From assembly GCA_965370045.1 (NCBI GenBank), contig CBDUSI010000102.1, forward strand, positions 1 to 16,656: a stretch of DNA of 16,656 nt. The letters are read 5' to 3'. The DNA is from CAZONU01 sp965370045 (GTDB taxonomy: Bacteria > Planctomycetota > SZUA-567 > JAKLDR01). Positions 6,376 through 13,840 of the stretch are shown piece by piece (the first letter of the stretch is position 1; every line of letters begins with the position of its first letter). The translations under genes and the position numbers were made by a program. The notes under the pieces are model-generated. The model saw only the letters and a program-made list of their open reading frames with translations. It had not been told where the DNA came from and did no database searches.

Positions 6376-7446
6376 CGTTTCTTCCGGAACGCCCAGCTTC
6401 TCGGCCATCTTGCCTATGTCCAGCAGGTCGGTGTCGACGGTGGAGATGGTCACGTTCTTGAAGTTGAGGTTCCTGGCCGCCTCCAGGGCCACCAGGACCC
6501 TGCCGCCCGCGCCCATCATGGCCTGGTTGCGCAAGCTCTCGCCCTCGGCCTCGGCCTTTTTCATCAGGAGCCGCCCCCGGGCCTCCTTCTGGGCCTCGAT
6601 CAGCTCGGCGTCGGCCACCTTCTCGGTGGCGTATTTCTCGTAGTCGGCCTCGATCCTGGCAATCCTGCGGTCGGTATCGGCCTGCATGCGAACTACCTCG
6701 GCTTTCTGCTCCTCGCCGATGATGCTGACCAGCTTGATGGTGTCGGCCTCGATGACCTGGGTCTTGCCCCTCGTCCTGGCGGCTTCGGCCTCTGACTTGT
6801 TGACCTCCACGTCCTGGTCGGCGAGCTTCTTTCTGCGAATCTTCATCTCGTACTCGGGGTCGAACTGCACGTTGCGGATGAGGACGTCGATGATCTCGAC
6901 GAAGTTGTCCGCCAGGGATGCGACCAGCAGGTCCTTGACCTGGCTGGCGCGCTTGCGGCGCTGCTGGGGGTTGTAGAAGTCCTCGGTCTTCATCTGGCCG
7001 AAGAGGCCCATGCAGGCCTTCTGCGCCTCGTTGCGGACGATGGTCTTGTACTTGGTGCCCGAGCCGGTGTCCTGGAAGAGCTTGTGGGCCTTGCCGGCCG
7101 CTATCCGGTACTTGACGGTCACGTCCACGGAGACCGCGTAGCCGTCGGCGGACTGCACCTGCACGTCGTCCCGTCCGCTCTTGCTGCCCCGGCGGGGGTC
7201 GCGGGTCATCTCCAGAGTCTGCACGGTGCCGTCGAAGAACACCCAGGAGTCGATGGGCCCCAGGTCCCGGTGCCAGCCGGGACCGAAGTCCTCGCCTACC
7301 ACGCCCTTGCTGCCCAGGACCGCGTACTGCTGGGTGCGCACGGCCACCGTGCCGACCGGGACATAGACGGTAAACAGCTTGAGCACCGCAAAGCCGCCCA
7401 CCAGCAGCAGGACGATGACCAGGGATATCACCTTTATGGTCTTCAT
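6367..7446 (-). CDS. SPFH/Band 7 membrane protein, HflC-like position
   Basis: The protein has 359 residues. A short N-terminus leads into one hydrophobic helix (about residues 6-25, VISLVIVLLLVGGFAVLKLF). A SPFH (prohibitin-homology) domain follows, from about 28 to 215, starting with VPVGTVAVRTQQ. After it comes a long Ala/Glu/Lys/Arg-rich coiled coil (about 215-325) and a short tail. SPFH proteins form ring or cage assemblies in membranes; HflK/HflC do so around FtsH. It is the second gene of a pair. The first gene's TAG overlaps this gene's ribosome site (TAGGAG, 8 nt before the ATG), so translation is coupled. The order and topology match HflK then HflC, but the sequence is not close enough to claim orthology, and no FtsH or other peptidase is in the window. 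Confidence 0.85.
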   Translation of the reverse strand: MKTIKVISLVIVLLLVGGFAVLKLFTVYVPVGTVAVRTQQYAVLGSKGVVGEDFGPGWHRDLGPIDSWVFFDGTVQTLEMTRDPRRGSKSGRDDVQVQSADGYAVSVDVTVKYRIAAGKAHKLFQDTGSGTKYKTIVRNEAQKACMGLFGQMKTEDFYNPQQRRKRASQVKDLLVASLADNFVEIIDVLIRNVQFDPEYEMKIRRKKLADQDVEVNKSEAEAARTRGKTQVIEADTIKLVSIIGEEQKAEVVRMQADTDRRIARIEADYEKYATEKVADAELIEAQKEARGRLLMKKAEAEGESLRNQAMMGAGGRVLVALEAARNLNFKNVTISTVDTDLLDIGKMAEKLGVPEETRK

Positions 7447-7457
7447 GATCAGCGCTC

Positions 7458-8594
7458 CTACTTCTTCCGACCGGCCCCGCGACCGGCGGCCGCGGGGGTG
7501 AGGTGCTCGAACCGCTCGGTGTGGCCCTGGATGGTGAAGGGCTGTCCGATGAAGGTGATGTTCTTGAGCCTCCTGGCGTACTCCAGCATGACCATGTTCC
7601 GGCCGCCCTCGCCCTCCAGGGCCTTCTTGAGGGCCAGGATGCCCTGGGCCTCGGCCGTCTTCCTGGCCAGGATGCCCTCGGCGTCTTTCTGCATCTTGTA
7701 GAGCGCGGCCTCGGCGCCGATGGTGAGCTTGTCGTACTGGGCGTCGGCCTGCTTGCGGGCCTTTTCGCCGGCGGCCTCGGCCTCGATTATCTTGCGCCGC
7801 ATATCGCCCTCGAACTTCTTGATGATCACGTTCTTCTCGTTGGTCTTTTCAACCTCGAGCTTGATCTGGCGCTGCTTGGCGGCCAGGGCCTTGGAGCGCT
7901 CCTCGAGCACCGCCTGGTCGGCCAGCTTCTTCTTCTTGATCATGGCCTCGTACTCTTTGTAGAACCTGGGCTTCTGGGGGATGACGATGCTGTCGATGAG
8001 GATCCCGAAGCGGCTGAGCCGTGCGCCGGCCTCCTGCTGGGCGCCCAGCACCTTGACGTTGCGCATGGACGAGTCGTAGAACTCCTCGGTGGTCAGCTCG
8101 CCCAAGTGGTTCCGGCACAGCGACCTGACGTAGTCGTAGGTCCACTTCTTCTTGTACTGGTCGCCGGGGCCGGAGGTGGTTATCACCGTGTCGGCCAGGT
8201 CGGGACTGATCTTGTACTGGACCTTGAGATCGACGTAGACGTCGCTGCCGTCGACGGTCTTGATCTTCAGGCTGTCCTCGCCGATCATTTCCAGGGTCTG
8301 CAGGGTCCGGTCCAGAACGTAGAATTCGCTGGTGATGCCGTTGTATATCTGGACGCCGGACTGCTCTATCACGGTTATCTTGCCGTTGAGCTTGTTGAGC
8401 AGGAGGCCGACCTGTTCTCCGCTGACCCGCCCTATCCTTATAGAGCTGAACAGGAAGACGGCCAGGACCAGGGCGGCCAGGGCGACCCAGGCCCAGGCGC
8501 TCCCCAGGAACTTCTGCAGCGCCTTGAAGTCCACCGGGGGTTGCCCTCCGTCGGAAAATCCGTCCCCCTGGTTTCGAAAATCACGCCCCTCCAT
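7458..8594 (-). CDS. SPFH/Band 7 membrane protein, HflK-like position
   Basis: The protein has 378 residues. A Gly-rich cytoplasmic N-terminus (MEGRDFRNQGDGFSDGGQPP), reminiscent of HflK, precedes one helix at about 35-50 (WVALAALVLAVFLFSS). The SPFH domain spans about 52-240 and contains the heavily charged AMIKKKKLADQAVLEERSKA where it merges into a long coiled coil (to about 320). AAGGAGGA lies about 7 nt before the ATG, the best ribosome site in the window. A stop-codon/ribosome-site overlap couples it to the next SPFH gene. The two partners share their architecture and short segments such as KKLADQ, so they look like an old duplication forming a hetero-oligomer. A scaffold role in membrane quality control is inferred from the family. 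Confidence 0.85.
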   Translation of the reverse strand: MEGRDFRNQGDGFSDGGQPPVDFKALQKFLGSAWAWVALAALVLAVFLFSSIRIGRVSGEQVGLLLNKLNGKITVIEQSGVQIYNGITSEFYVLDRTLQTLEMIGEDSLKIKTVDGSDVYVDLKVQYKISPDLADTVITTSGPGDQYKKKWTYDYVRSLCRNHLGELTTEEFYDSSMRNVKVLGAQQEAGARLSRFGILIDSIVIPQKPRFYKEYEAMIKKKKLADQAVLEERSKALAAKQRQIKLEVEKTNEKNVIIKKFEGDMRRKIIEAEAAGEKARKQADAQYDKLTIGAEAALYKMQKDAEGILARKTAEAQGILALKKALEGEGGRNMVMLEYARRLKNITFIGQPFTIQGHTERFEHLTPAAAGRGAGRKK

Positions 8595-8697
8595 AACTCA
8601 TCCTCCTTCAGCTGTGCAGTGGACTTCCGCTGTATCTCCCGGCTTGGCTTGACGCGCTGTTCCCACCCTCGCCGGGACTTCCTGGTTAGCTTGTCCC

Positions 8698-8715
8698 GAG
8701 CCGCTTCAGCGGCTC
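8698..8715. promoter_or_regulatory. Perfect 18-nt palindrome in the leader region of the SPFH operon
   Basis: GAGCCGCTTCAGCGGCTC reads the same on both strands. It lies about 105-120 nt upstream of the SPFH start and is followed on the plus strand by CCTTC and a run of eight G. It could be an operator or a leader hairpin (7-bp stem, 4-nt loop); no U tract follows on either strand, so it is not a good terminator. The 8595-8835 intergenic region contains this, a hairpin at 8765-8785 and a weak promoter. Confidence 0.4.
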
Positions 8716-8728
8716 CCTTCGGGGGGGG

Positions 8729-8756
8729 ATTGTCTCCGTCCCTCCCCTGTTCACAA
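8729..8756 (-). promoter_or_regulatory. Weak candidate promoter for the SPFH pair
   Basis: On the minus strand TTGTGA (8756-8751) and GACAAT (8734-8729) are 16 nt apart, which would give a leader of about 125 nt carrying the 8698-8715 palindrome. It is weaker than the other promoters in the window. Confidence 0.25.
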
Positions 8757-8764
8757 GCTATTAT

Positions 8765-8785
8765 CCGCCTTAACCGGAAAGGCGG
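8765..8785 (-). terminator. Hairpin downstream of the pseudokinase-MoxR-vWA operon
   Basis: CCGCCTT (8765-8771) pairs perfectly with AAGGCGG (8779-8785) across a 7-nt loop, about 50 nt beyond the stop of the vWA gene. On the minus strand it is followed by ATAATAGCTT, not a real U tract, so it may stabilise the 3' end or act only weakly as a terminator. Confidence 0.3.
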
Positions 8786-8835
8786 GGCCGGAAGAGGAAC
8801 TGCCGCGGTGCGGAGAAACCCTCGCCGCGAGGGGC

Positions 8836-10290
8836 TTATCGACTTGCGGGCCGAGAGGGCCGGCCGGCCGGCGCGCGGCGGGGCGCGGTCAGCGCGTAGA
8901 GCAGAATATTGATTGAAAGCTTGAGCGCGTCGGGGTCGGCCACCTGGCAGGCGGTCCCCAGGGGATAGCTGGCCCAGCCGCAGCCCAGCGAGTCGCGGGA
9001 ATATATCACCGCCAGGCGCTTCCTGACGTAAAGGCCCTCCAGCCGCGGGGGCCGCTTCGTGAACGCGGTCCCGCGCCTGCGAGGCGTGTCCGCGTAGCTG
9101 ATGCTCTTGATGACGTAGCCCGCCCCGTAGACGGGGTGCCCCGCGTCCAGCGGGGCCAGCTTCCCGGCGGGAAAGAGCCCGGCGAGGAGCGCGCGCAGGC
9201 TCGCGTCGAACTGCTTTCGCCCGCAGCAGGCATCGGCCCACAGCAGCCCCCCGCCGGCCAGGTACGCTTTGAGCGCGGCCTTCTCCTTGGACGAGAAGCC
9301 TATCTTCCCGTGGCCGGTGAGGTAGACGAGCGGGCGCTCGGCGAGTGACCCGTCGGCCGCGACTACCTCGCGCGGGGAGTCGAAGTCCAGGTCCACCTTC
9401 TGGCCCAGCGCCGCGCGCAGCCCCTCGAAGTTCCGGGCGGTTTCCCACCCGCCGCGGTAGCGCAGCTGGGCGAGCATCGGCCTGCGCCCGGCGGCCCGGT
9501 CCCTTTTCGTCGGGTCCCAGGTCATGAACTTCTCGACCTCTTCGTCCTTTATCTCACCCGCGCCCGAGGCGATGGCCAGCAGCCACTTGAGCATTTCCTT
9601 CGTCTTGAAGGCGGGCACGGCCTTGCCCCCGCCGCTGGCCGCGATCTGCTGGAAGATCGGCAGCTGGAAATCTGTCTTGGCCGCCGGACCCAGCGTGCGC
9701 AGGCGCTTCTTCCACTTCTCGGAGTTGACCAGCTGCCAGTAGCGCCAGGCGGTGTCCGAGCAGGTGATGGCGCTGACCGAAATACCACGAGACTTCGCCA
9801 GCCGGGCGAACTTCAGGCAGCGCTCGCGCTTTTGGGGGTGCGGGCCCTCGTCGCCGATCAGGATGATCACCTTGCGGGCGCCCTTGGTCCACTCCATCCC
9901 GGTGACGGCCACCTCCAGGCCCTTCTCCACCGCCTCGTAACCGCCGCCGCGGGCGCGGGCCTTGCGAATCCAGGCGACCAGCGCCTTGCGGTCCTCGGAG
10001 AGCCCGAACTTGCGGGTGACGTACCCCGGACCTTCCCGGGTGCGGTAGATCACCGCGCCGACGCGCAGCTTCTCGGCGCCGCCCTCCAGCGCGGCCACCA
10101 GGCGGTAGAGCTGCTCCTTGACCGTGCCGATCATCGCGCCCATCGAGCTGGTGGTGTCCAGCACCAGCACCACCTCCAGCGAGCCCGAGCCGCAGCGGCA
10201 GGTGGCCAGGCCGGCGTTCGAACCCGCCAGAATCAGCAGCGCCGCGGCCAGCATGGCCGCGCGCAGGCGCTTGGCAACCGGGCTGGTCAT
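8836..10290 (-). CDS. Exported vWA domain fused to DUF4159
   Basis: The protein has 484 residues. A signal peptide or anchor covers about 1-29 (LRAAMLAAALLILAGSNAG). A von Willebrand A domain follows, from about 38 to 215, with the metal-ion-dependent adhesion motif D45-T-T-S-S49 (DxSxS class) in VVLVLDTTSSMG and GDEGPHPQ later in the domain. A DUF4159 domain covers about 290-470: LRYRGGWETARNFEGLRAAL, LVYLTGHGKIGFSSKEKAAL, GGLLWADACCGRKQFDAS. DUF4159 resembles a class I glutamine-amidotransferase-like fold with no proven activity. In related bacteria vWA and DUF4159 are often separate proteins next to MoxR; here they form one chain. It begins 7 nt after the MoxR stop (TAGGAATTCC then ATG), so it is the last gene of the operon. 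MoxR ATPases typically act on vWA partners, but the signal sequence places this vWA outside the cytoplasm. Confidence 0.85.
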   Translation of the reverse strand: MTSPVAKRLRAAMLAAALLILAGSNAGLATCRCGSGSLEVVLVLDTTSSMGAMIGTVKEQLYRLVAALEGGAEKLRVGAVIYRTREGPGYVTRKFGLSEDRKALVAWIRKARARGGGYEAVEKGLEVAVTGMEWTKGARKVIILIGDEGPHPQKRERCLKFARLAKSRGISVSAITCSDTAWRYWQLVNSEKWKKRLRTLGPAAKTDFQLPIFQQIAASGGGKAVPAFKTKEMLKWLLAIASGAGEIKDEEVEKFMTWDPTKRDRAAGRRPMLAQLRYRGGWETARNFEGLRAALGQKVDLDFDSPREVVAADGSLAERPLVYLTGHGKIGFSSKEKAALKAYLAGGGLLWADACCGRKQFDASLRALLAGLFPAGKLAPLDAGHPVYGAGYVIKSISYADTPRRRGTAFTKRPPRLEGLYVRKRLAVIYSRDSLGCGWASYPLGTACQVADPDALKLSINILLYALTAPRRAPAGRPSRPASR

Positions 10291-10297
10291 GGAATTC

Positions 10298-11320
10298 CTA
10301 GCCGTACTTGGGGATCTTGGGCTCGGGGATGCTCTCCAGGAGCCGCCGGACGATGGCCACCGAGTCGATGCCCTCGGCCTGGGCCTGGAAGTTGGTGGCC
10401 ACCCGGTGGCGCAGGGCGGGCACCGCCGCGCGGCGGATGTCCGCGGCGGAGACCGCCGGACGCCCGGCCATGGCCGCCAGGGCCTTGGCGCCGAGTATCA
10501 GCAGCTGCCCCCCGCGCGGACCCACGCCCCACTCCACGAACTCCTTGACGAAGCTCGGGGCCAGCTCGTCGCCGGGCCGGGTGCTGCGGATGATGCGCGC
10601 CACGTAGCTGATCATGTAGTTGGAGGCCGCCGTCCGCCGGACCAGCTTCTGGGCCTCGACCACCTCCTCACGGCCCAGCACCGGGCTGGTGGTCGGCGGC
10701 TCATCCTGGGCGCTGGTGGTGGCCAGGATCTCCTCCTCCTCGGCCAGCGGGGGATACTCGACGTGCACGTCGAACATGAAGCGGTCCAACTGCGCCTCGG
10801 GCAGCTCGTAGGTGCCCTCCTGCTCGATGGGGTTCTGCGTGGCAATGACGAAGAAAGGCGGCTCCAGCTTGTAGGTCTCCTGGGCCACCGACACCTGGTG
10901 CTCCTGCATGGCCTCCAGCATGGCCGCCTGGGTCTTCGGCGGGGTGCGGTTGATCTCGTCGGCCAGCACGATGTTGGCGAATACCGGGCCGCGCACGAAG
11001 CGGAACTCCCGGCCGCCCTCGGGCAGGTCGTAGATCACGTTGGTCCCGGTGATGTCCGAGGGCATCAGGTCCGGCGTGAACTGAATGCGCTTGAAGGAGA
11101 GGTCCAGGCTGCCGGCCAGGGCCTTGGCCATCTGCGTCTTGGCCAGCCCGGGCACGCCGACCAGCAGGCAGTGCCCGCGGGCCAGCATGGCCGCGAGCAT
11201 CAGCTCCAGGACTTCCTCCTGGCCGACCACCGCCTTGGCGATCTCGTCGAGAACCGCGTTGCGCCTCTCGGCCAGCTGCGCGAGCTCGGCGGCCAGCTCA
11301 CGGCCCTCGACCGAACTCAC
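10298..11320 (-). CDS. MoxR-family AAA+ ATPase
   Basis: The protein has 340 residues from a GTG start at 11320. The GTG overlaps the TGA of the upstream gene (GTGA), and GGAGG lies about 8 nt before it. Longer in-frame versions run antisense-free but lie wholly inside the pseudokinase reading frame and are low-complexity, so I reject them. Motifs are Walker A GVPGLAKT (55-62), Walker B NIVLADE (116-122) followed by INRTPPKTQAAMLEAMQE, sensor 1 ATQNP (160-164), and the lid-region QLDRFMF. MoxR proteins are chaperone-like ATPases that mature or remodel vWA-containing partners. Its position between a transmembrane pseudokinase and an exported vWA-DUF4159 protein suggests a linked complex, which is inference. 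The length is typical of the family. Confidence 0.93.
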   Translation of the reverse strand: MSSVEGRELAAELAQLAERRNAVLDEIAKAVVGQEEVLELMLAAMLARGHCLLVGVPGLAKTQMAKALAGSLDLSFKRIQFTPDLMPSDITGTNVIYDLPEGGREFRFVRGPVFANIVLADEINRTPPKTQAAMLEAMQEHQVSVAQETYKLEPPFFVIATQNPIEQEGTYELPEAQLDRFMFDVHVEYPPLAEEEEILATTSAQDEPPTTSPVLGREEVVEAQKLVRRTAASNYMISYVARIIRSTRPGDELAPSFVKEFVEWGVGPRGGQLLILGAKALAAMAGRPAVSAADIRRAAVPALRHRVATNFQAQAEGIDSVAIVRRLLESIPEPKIPKYG

Positions 11321-13617
11321 TCCGCTTTCCTCCTCGGCGGCGGGTCTTCGCCCGGGCCCGTGCCGCCGGCGCGGCGGGGCGCCAGGACCGCGTCGATGGC
11401 CTTGTACACCTCTGCCTGCGCCCGGGCCTCCGCGGCCAGCTTCTTCTCCAGCTCCGCGGCCAGCTTCAGGCCGTTTTCCATCTCCATCCTCTGCCCGCGG
11501 TGCCAGGCGAAGGTGGCCAGGGCCAGGTGCTCTTCGGCGCTGGTCACGTCGATGGTCAGCTTGATCGCGCGGTAGACCTGGGCGGCCGGCACCCGGCTCC
11601 ACTTGAAGAAGACGTTGCTCACCGTGCGGCCCTCGGCGGTCAGTCCCTGCTCGTCGAGCTTCTTGACGGTGAGCACCTCCGAGCCGCCCACAGAAATAGT
11701 CAGCTCCTTGACGTCGTCCTTGACCCGCCTGGCGGCGCGCTCGAAGAGCTTCTTCTCATCGAGGATCAGTTTGACGTAGAGGCCTATCAGCTTGCGGACG
11801 TCCTCGGGCTGCCCGGCGTCGGTGGCCAGCCCCTGAAGCCCGACGACCGCCGCGGCGTACTTGAAGGCGTTGACGTTGGCGCGGGCCCTGGCCAGCCCGG
11901 CCTTCAATGCCCTCGCGGCCTTGGCCCTGCGGATCTCCTCCTTCTCGCGGGCGCTGCGTGCGGCGATGGCCTCCTGCATGCTGCCCAGCTGGTCGGCGCG
12001 CCTGCGGGCCTTGGCCACGAACTCGGGGATGCCGAACTTGTCGATCACCCCCTGGTAGTCGGCGATGGCCGAGCCCAGGTCGTCGTCGGCCACCGAGCGC
12101 TCCGCGCGCGCGCCAGTCGCCTTGTAACTCGCGGCGGCCCGCCCCCGCAGCGCGGTCGCCTCGCGGAGCGCGCGGGCGGCCAGCTCGGTGCCGGCGAGTT
12201 CCGCCGGAGGCTTGTCCAGAAGCGCCAGCGCAGCGCCGAACCGGCCGCGCTTCTCCAGGCTCGCGGCCTCGGCGGACAGCTTCTTGTAGAGCGCCAGCCG
12301 CGCGCGGCTCCCGGCGTCGATGATCGCGGCCAGCTTGAGCCTGGCGTTGATGCCGTACTGCGACTCGGGGTGCTTTTCGGCGAGCTTGCGCAGGCGCTCC
12401 TTGACGGCGGCGGTGTCCACCGGCTTCTCTTCGAGCGCGGCCAGGATGGCCTGCCACTCGCGCCGGGCGGCGTCGGCCCCGGGCGCCGCGGTCCCGCCCT
12501 TCGGACGGATTTCCTCCGGTCCCTCGACGACGCGCTCCGAGCCGGTCTTCGCCGTCTCCCGCGGACCGCCCCAGACCAGCTTGCCGGCGCCTAGCCCCGC
12601 GCCGATCAGCACCGCCGCGGCCAGCGCGCCGAGGATCATGTCCCCCACGCGCCGCGTGGCGCCCGGCGCCCGCGCTGGCAATGCCGCCGCCGGCTCGCTG
12701 GGAGGCAGCTCGGCGGTGGCGGTTATCTGCGGCCCGGCCGGCGCGGCGGAGGCTTCCGGCGCCCCGCGGCGGCTCGAGCTCCTGCCGGAGAGAATCCGCC
12801 CGGCGGAGGCGGCGAACTCCGAGGCGGTGGGCCGGAGCGCCGCGTCCAGCTCCAGCGCGCGGCCCACCAGTCCGATGACCTCCGGGGGGATCAGACTGTC
12901 GGCCCCCCGCGGCCAGCGCAGGCCCTCGGTGCGTTCCAGCTTGAGGCCGGCCATGTCGCGCGCGCGGAAGGGCACCAGCCCGGTGAGCATGTGGTAGAGC
13001 ACCGCGCCCAGCGCGAAAACGTCCGAGCGCTGGTCGAAGCGCGAGCCTGAGAGCACCTCGGGCGCGGCGTAGGCCGCCGGCGCGAAGCGGCCCTCGTCGG
13101 GCGTGTGCTCGTACTCGGCGGGCAGACCCTCCACCGCGCTCCAGCCCAGGCCCAGCAGCTTGGCGCTCTCGCCGTAGACTACTACGTGACCGGGGTGCAG
13201 CACCCCGGCGACCAGCCCGGCCTCGTGCGCGTCGGCCAGCGCGGCGGCGAGGTCCTTGGCCAGGCGCAGGGCGCGGACCACCGAGAAGCGCACGTTGCGC
13301 TGCAGCGCGCGGGCCAGCACCTCGCCGCCGACCAGCTCCATGGCCAGGGCCAGGCGCCCGCCCTTGCGGGCCTCGATCAGTCCGTAGACCCGCGAGGCCG
13401 CGGGGTGCTTGAAGCGCCGCGCGGCCAGCGCCGCGCTGTCCAGCCCGGAGACGAACCCGGCGCGGCCCAGGACCTCCGGGCGGTAGGCCTTGAGGGCCAC
13501 CAGGCGCTGGGTTTCGAGCTCGCGGGCGCGGTAGACCCGGCCGTTGCGCCCCGCGCCCAGCTCGACGATGAGCCGGTAGCCGGGGAAGGTCAGCGGGTCT
13601 ATCTCTTTGCCAGTCAT
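11317..13617 (-). CDS. Transmembrane Ser/Thr kinase-like protein, predicted pseudokinase, with helical extracytoplasmic region
   Basis: The protein has 766 residues. The kinase fold spans about 14-280: glycine loop LGAGRNGRV (20-28), VALK with Lys43, A-P-E (185-187, YAAPEVLSG) and D199 in SDVFALGAVLYHMLTGLVPF. The catalytic loop HRDLKPxN is replaced by AGVLHPGH (137-144), and DFG by GLG (156-158), so both catalytic Asp residues are missing. An Ala/Pro-rich linker is followed by one helix at about 327-347 (MILGALAAAVLIGAGLGAG). About 415 residues of Ala/Lys/Glu-rich helices, TPR-like in places, follow and should lie outside the membrane. GGGAG precedes the ATG by about 8 nt. Its TGA overlaps the GTG of the MoxR gene by 4 nt, so the two are translationally coupled. 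Active planctomycete kinases often have this architecture, but this one probably signals by binding rather than phosphotransfer. Confidence 0.85.
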   Translation of the reverse strand: MTGKEIDPLTFPGYRLIVELGAGRNGRVYRARELETQRLVALKAYRPEVLGRAGFVSGLDSAALAARRFKHPAASRVYGLIEARKGGRLALAMELVGGEVLARALQRNVRFSVVRALRLAKDLAAALADAHEAGLVAGVLHPGHVVVYGESAKLLGLGWSAVEGLPAEYEHTPDEGRFAPAAYAAPEVLSGSRFDQRSDVFALGAVLYHMLTGLVPFRARDMAGLKLERTEGLRWPRGADSLIPPEVIGLVGRALELDAALRPTASEFAASAGRILSGRSSSRRGAPEASAAPAGPQITATAELPPSEPAAALPARAPGATRRVGDMILGALAAAVLIGAGLGAGKLVWGGPRETAKTGSERVVEGPEEIRPKGGTAAPGADAARREWQAILAALEEKPVDTAAVKERLRKLAEKHPESQYGINARLKLAAIIDAGSRARLALYKKLSAEAASLEKRGRFGAALALLDKPPAELAGTELAARALREATALRGRAAASYKATGARAERSVADDDLGSAIADYQGVIDKFGIPEFVAKARRRADQLGSMQEAIAARSAREKEEIRRAKAARALKAGLARARANVNAFKYAAAVVGLQGLATDAGQPEDVRKLIGLYVKLILDEKKLFERAARRVKDDVKELTISVGGSEVLTVKKLDEQGLTAEGRTVSNVFFKWSRVPAAQVYRAIKLTIDVTSAEEHLALATFAWHRGQRMEMENGLKLAAELEKKLAAEARAQAEVYKAIDAVLAPRRAGGTGPGEDPPPRRKAE

Positions 13618-13640
13618 GCACTTGCTCCCGAGAGAGACCG

Positions 13641-13669
13641 ATTCTAGCCGCCGCGGTGGCCGCTGTCAA
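13641..13669 (-). promoter_or_regulatory. Near-consensus promoter of the pseudokinase-MoxR-vWA operon
   Basis: On the minus strand TTGACA (13669-13664) is a perfect -35. TAGAAT (13646-13641) is a 5/6 -10, and the spacing is 17 nt. The transcript would start near 13634, only about 17 nt before the ATG, leaving just room for the ribosome site. Confidence 0.75.
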
Positions 13670-13772
13670 CGGCCCGCATGACGCACCTCTTTACGGACGG
13701 ACTACCCCCTCTACATATTAGGACGCCCTGAAAGCGCGTTTGTGACCGGATTATCGGGGCCCGAGGGGGGTC

Positions 13773-13801
13773 TTGACGCGCCGGCCGCGCGTCGCTATAT
13801 T
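13773..13801 (+). promoter_or_regulatory. Strong promoter of the STAS gene
   Basis: TTGACG (13773-13778) and TATATT (13796-13801) are 17 nt apart. Transcription would start near 13808, about 33 nt before ATG 13841. The leader begins with a run of nine G (13811-13819) and ends with the ribosome site GGAGG. It is divergent from the pseudokinase promoter about 100 nt away. Confidence 0.7.
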
Positions 13802-13840
13802 TCGCCCGGAGGGGGGGGGAGCGCAGCCGGAGGTCCCCAT

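Noticed and set aside
7503..8912. 469-codon plus-strand open frame, very rich in Leu/Gly/Asp/Val
   Set aside because: It is the antisense of the SPFH gene; it lacks domain signals and a ribosome site.
10118..11575. 485-codon plus-strand open frame
   Set aside because: Antisense shadow of the MoxR ATPase, which has clear Walker motifs on the minus strand.
11321..11602. N-terminal extension of the MoxR frame to an ATG at 11602
   Set aside because: The extension overlaps the pseudokinase coding sequence, is low complexity (PGAGRPG...RRRHGPGRR), and GTG 11320 has a GGAGG site and a classical GTGA overlap.
11756..13669. 637-codon minus-strand frame, extremely Arg/Gly/Ala-rich
   Set aside because: Shifted-frame shadow of the pseudokinase; its start lies upstream of the promoter-defined start and the composition is not protein-like.
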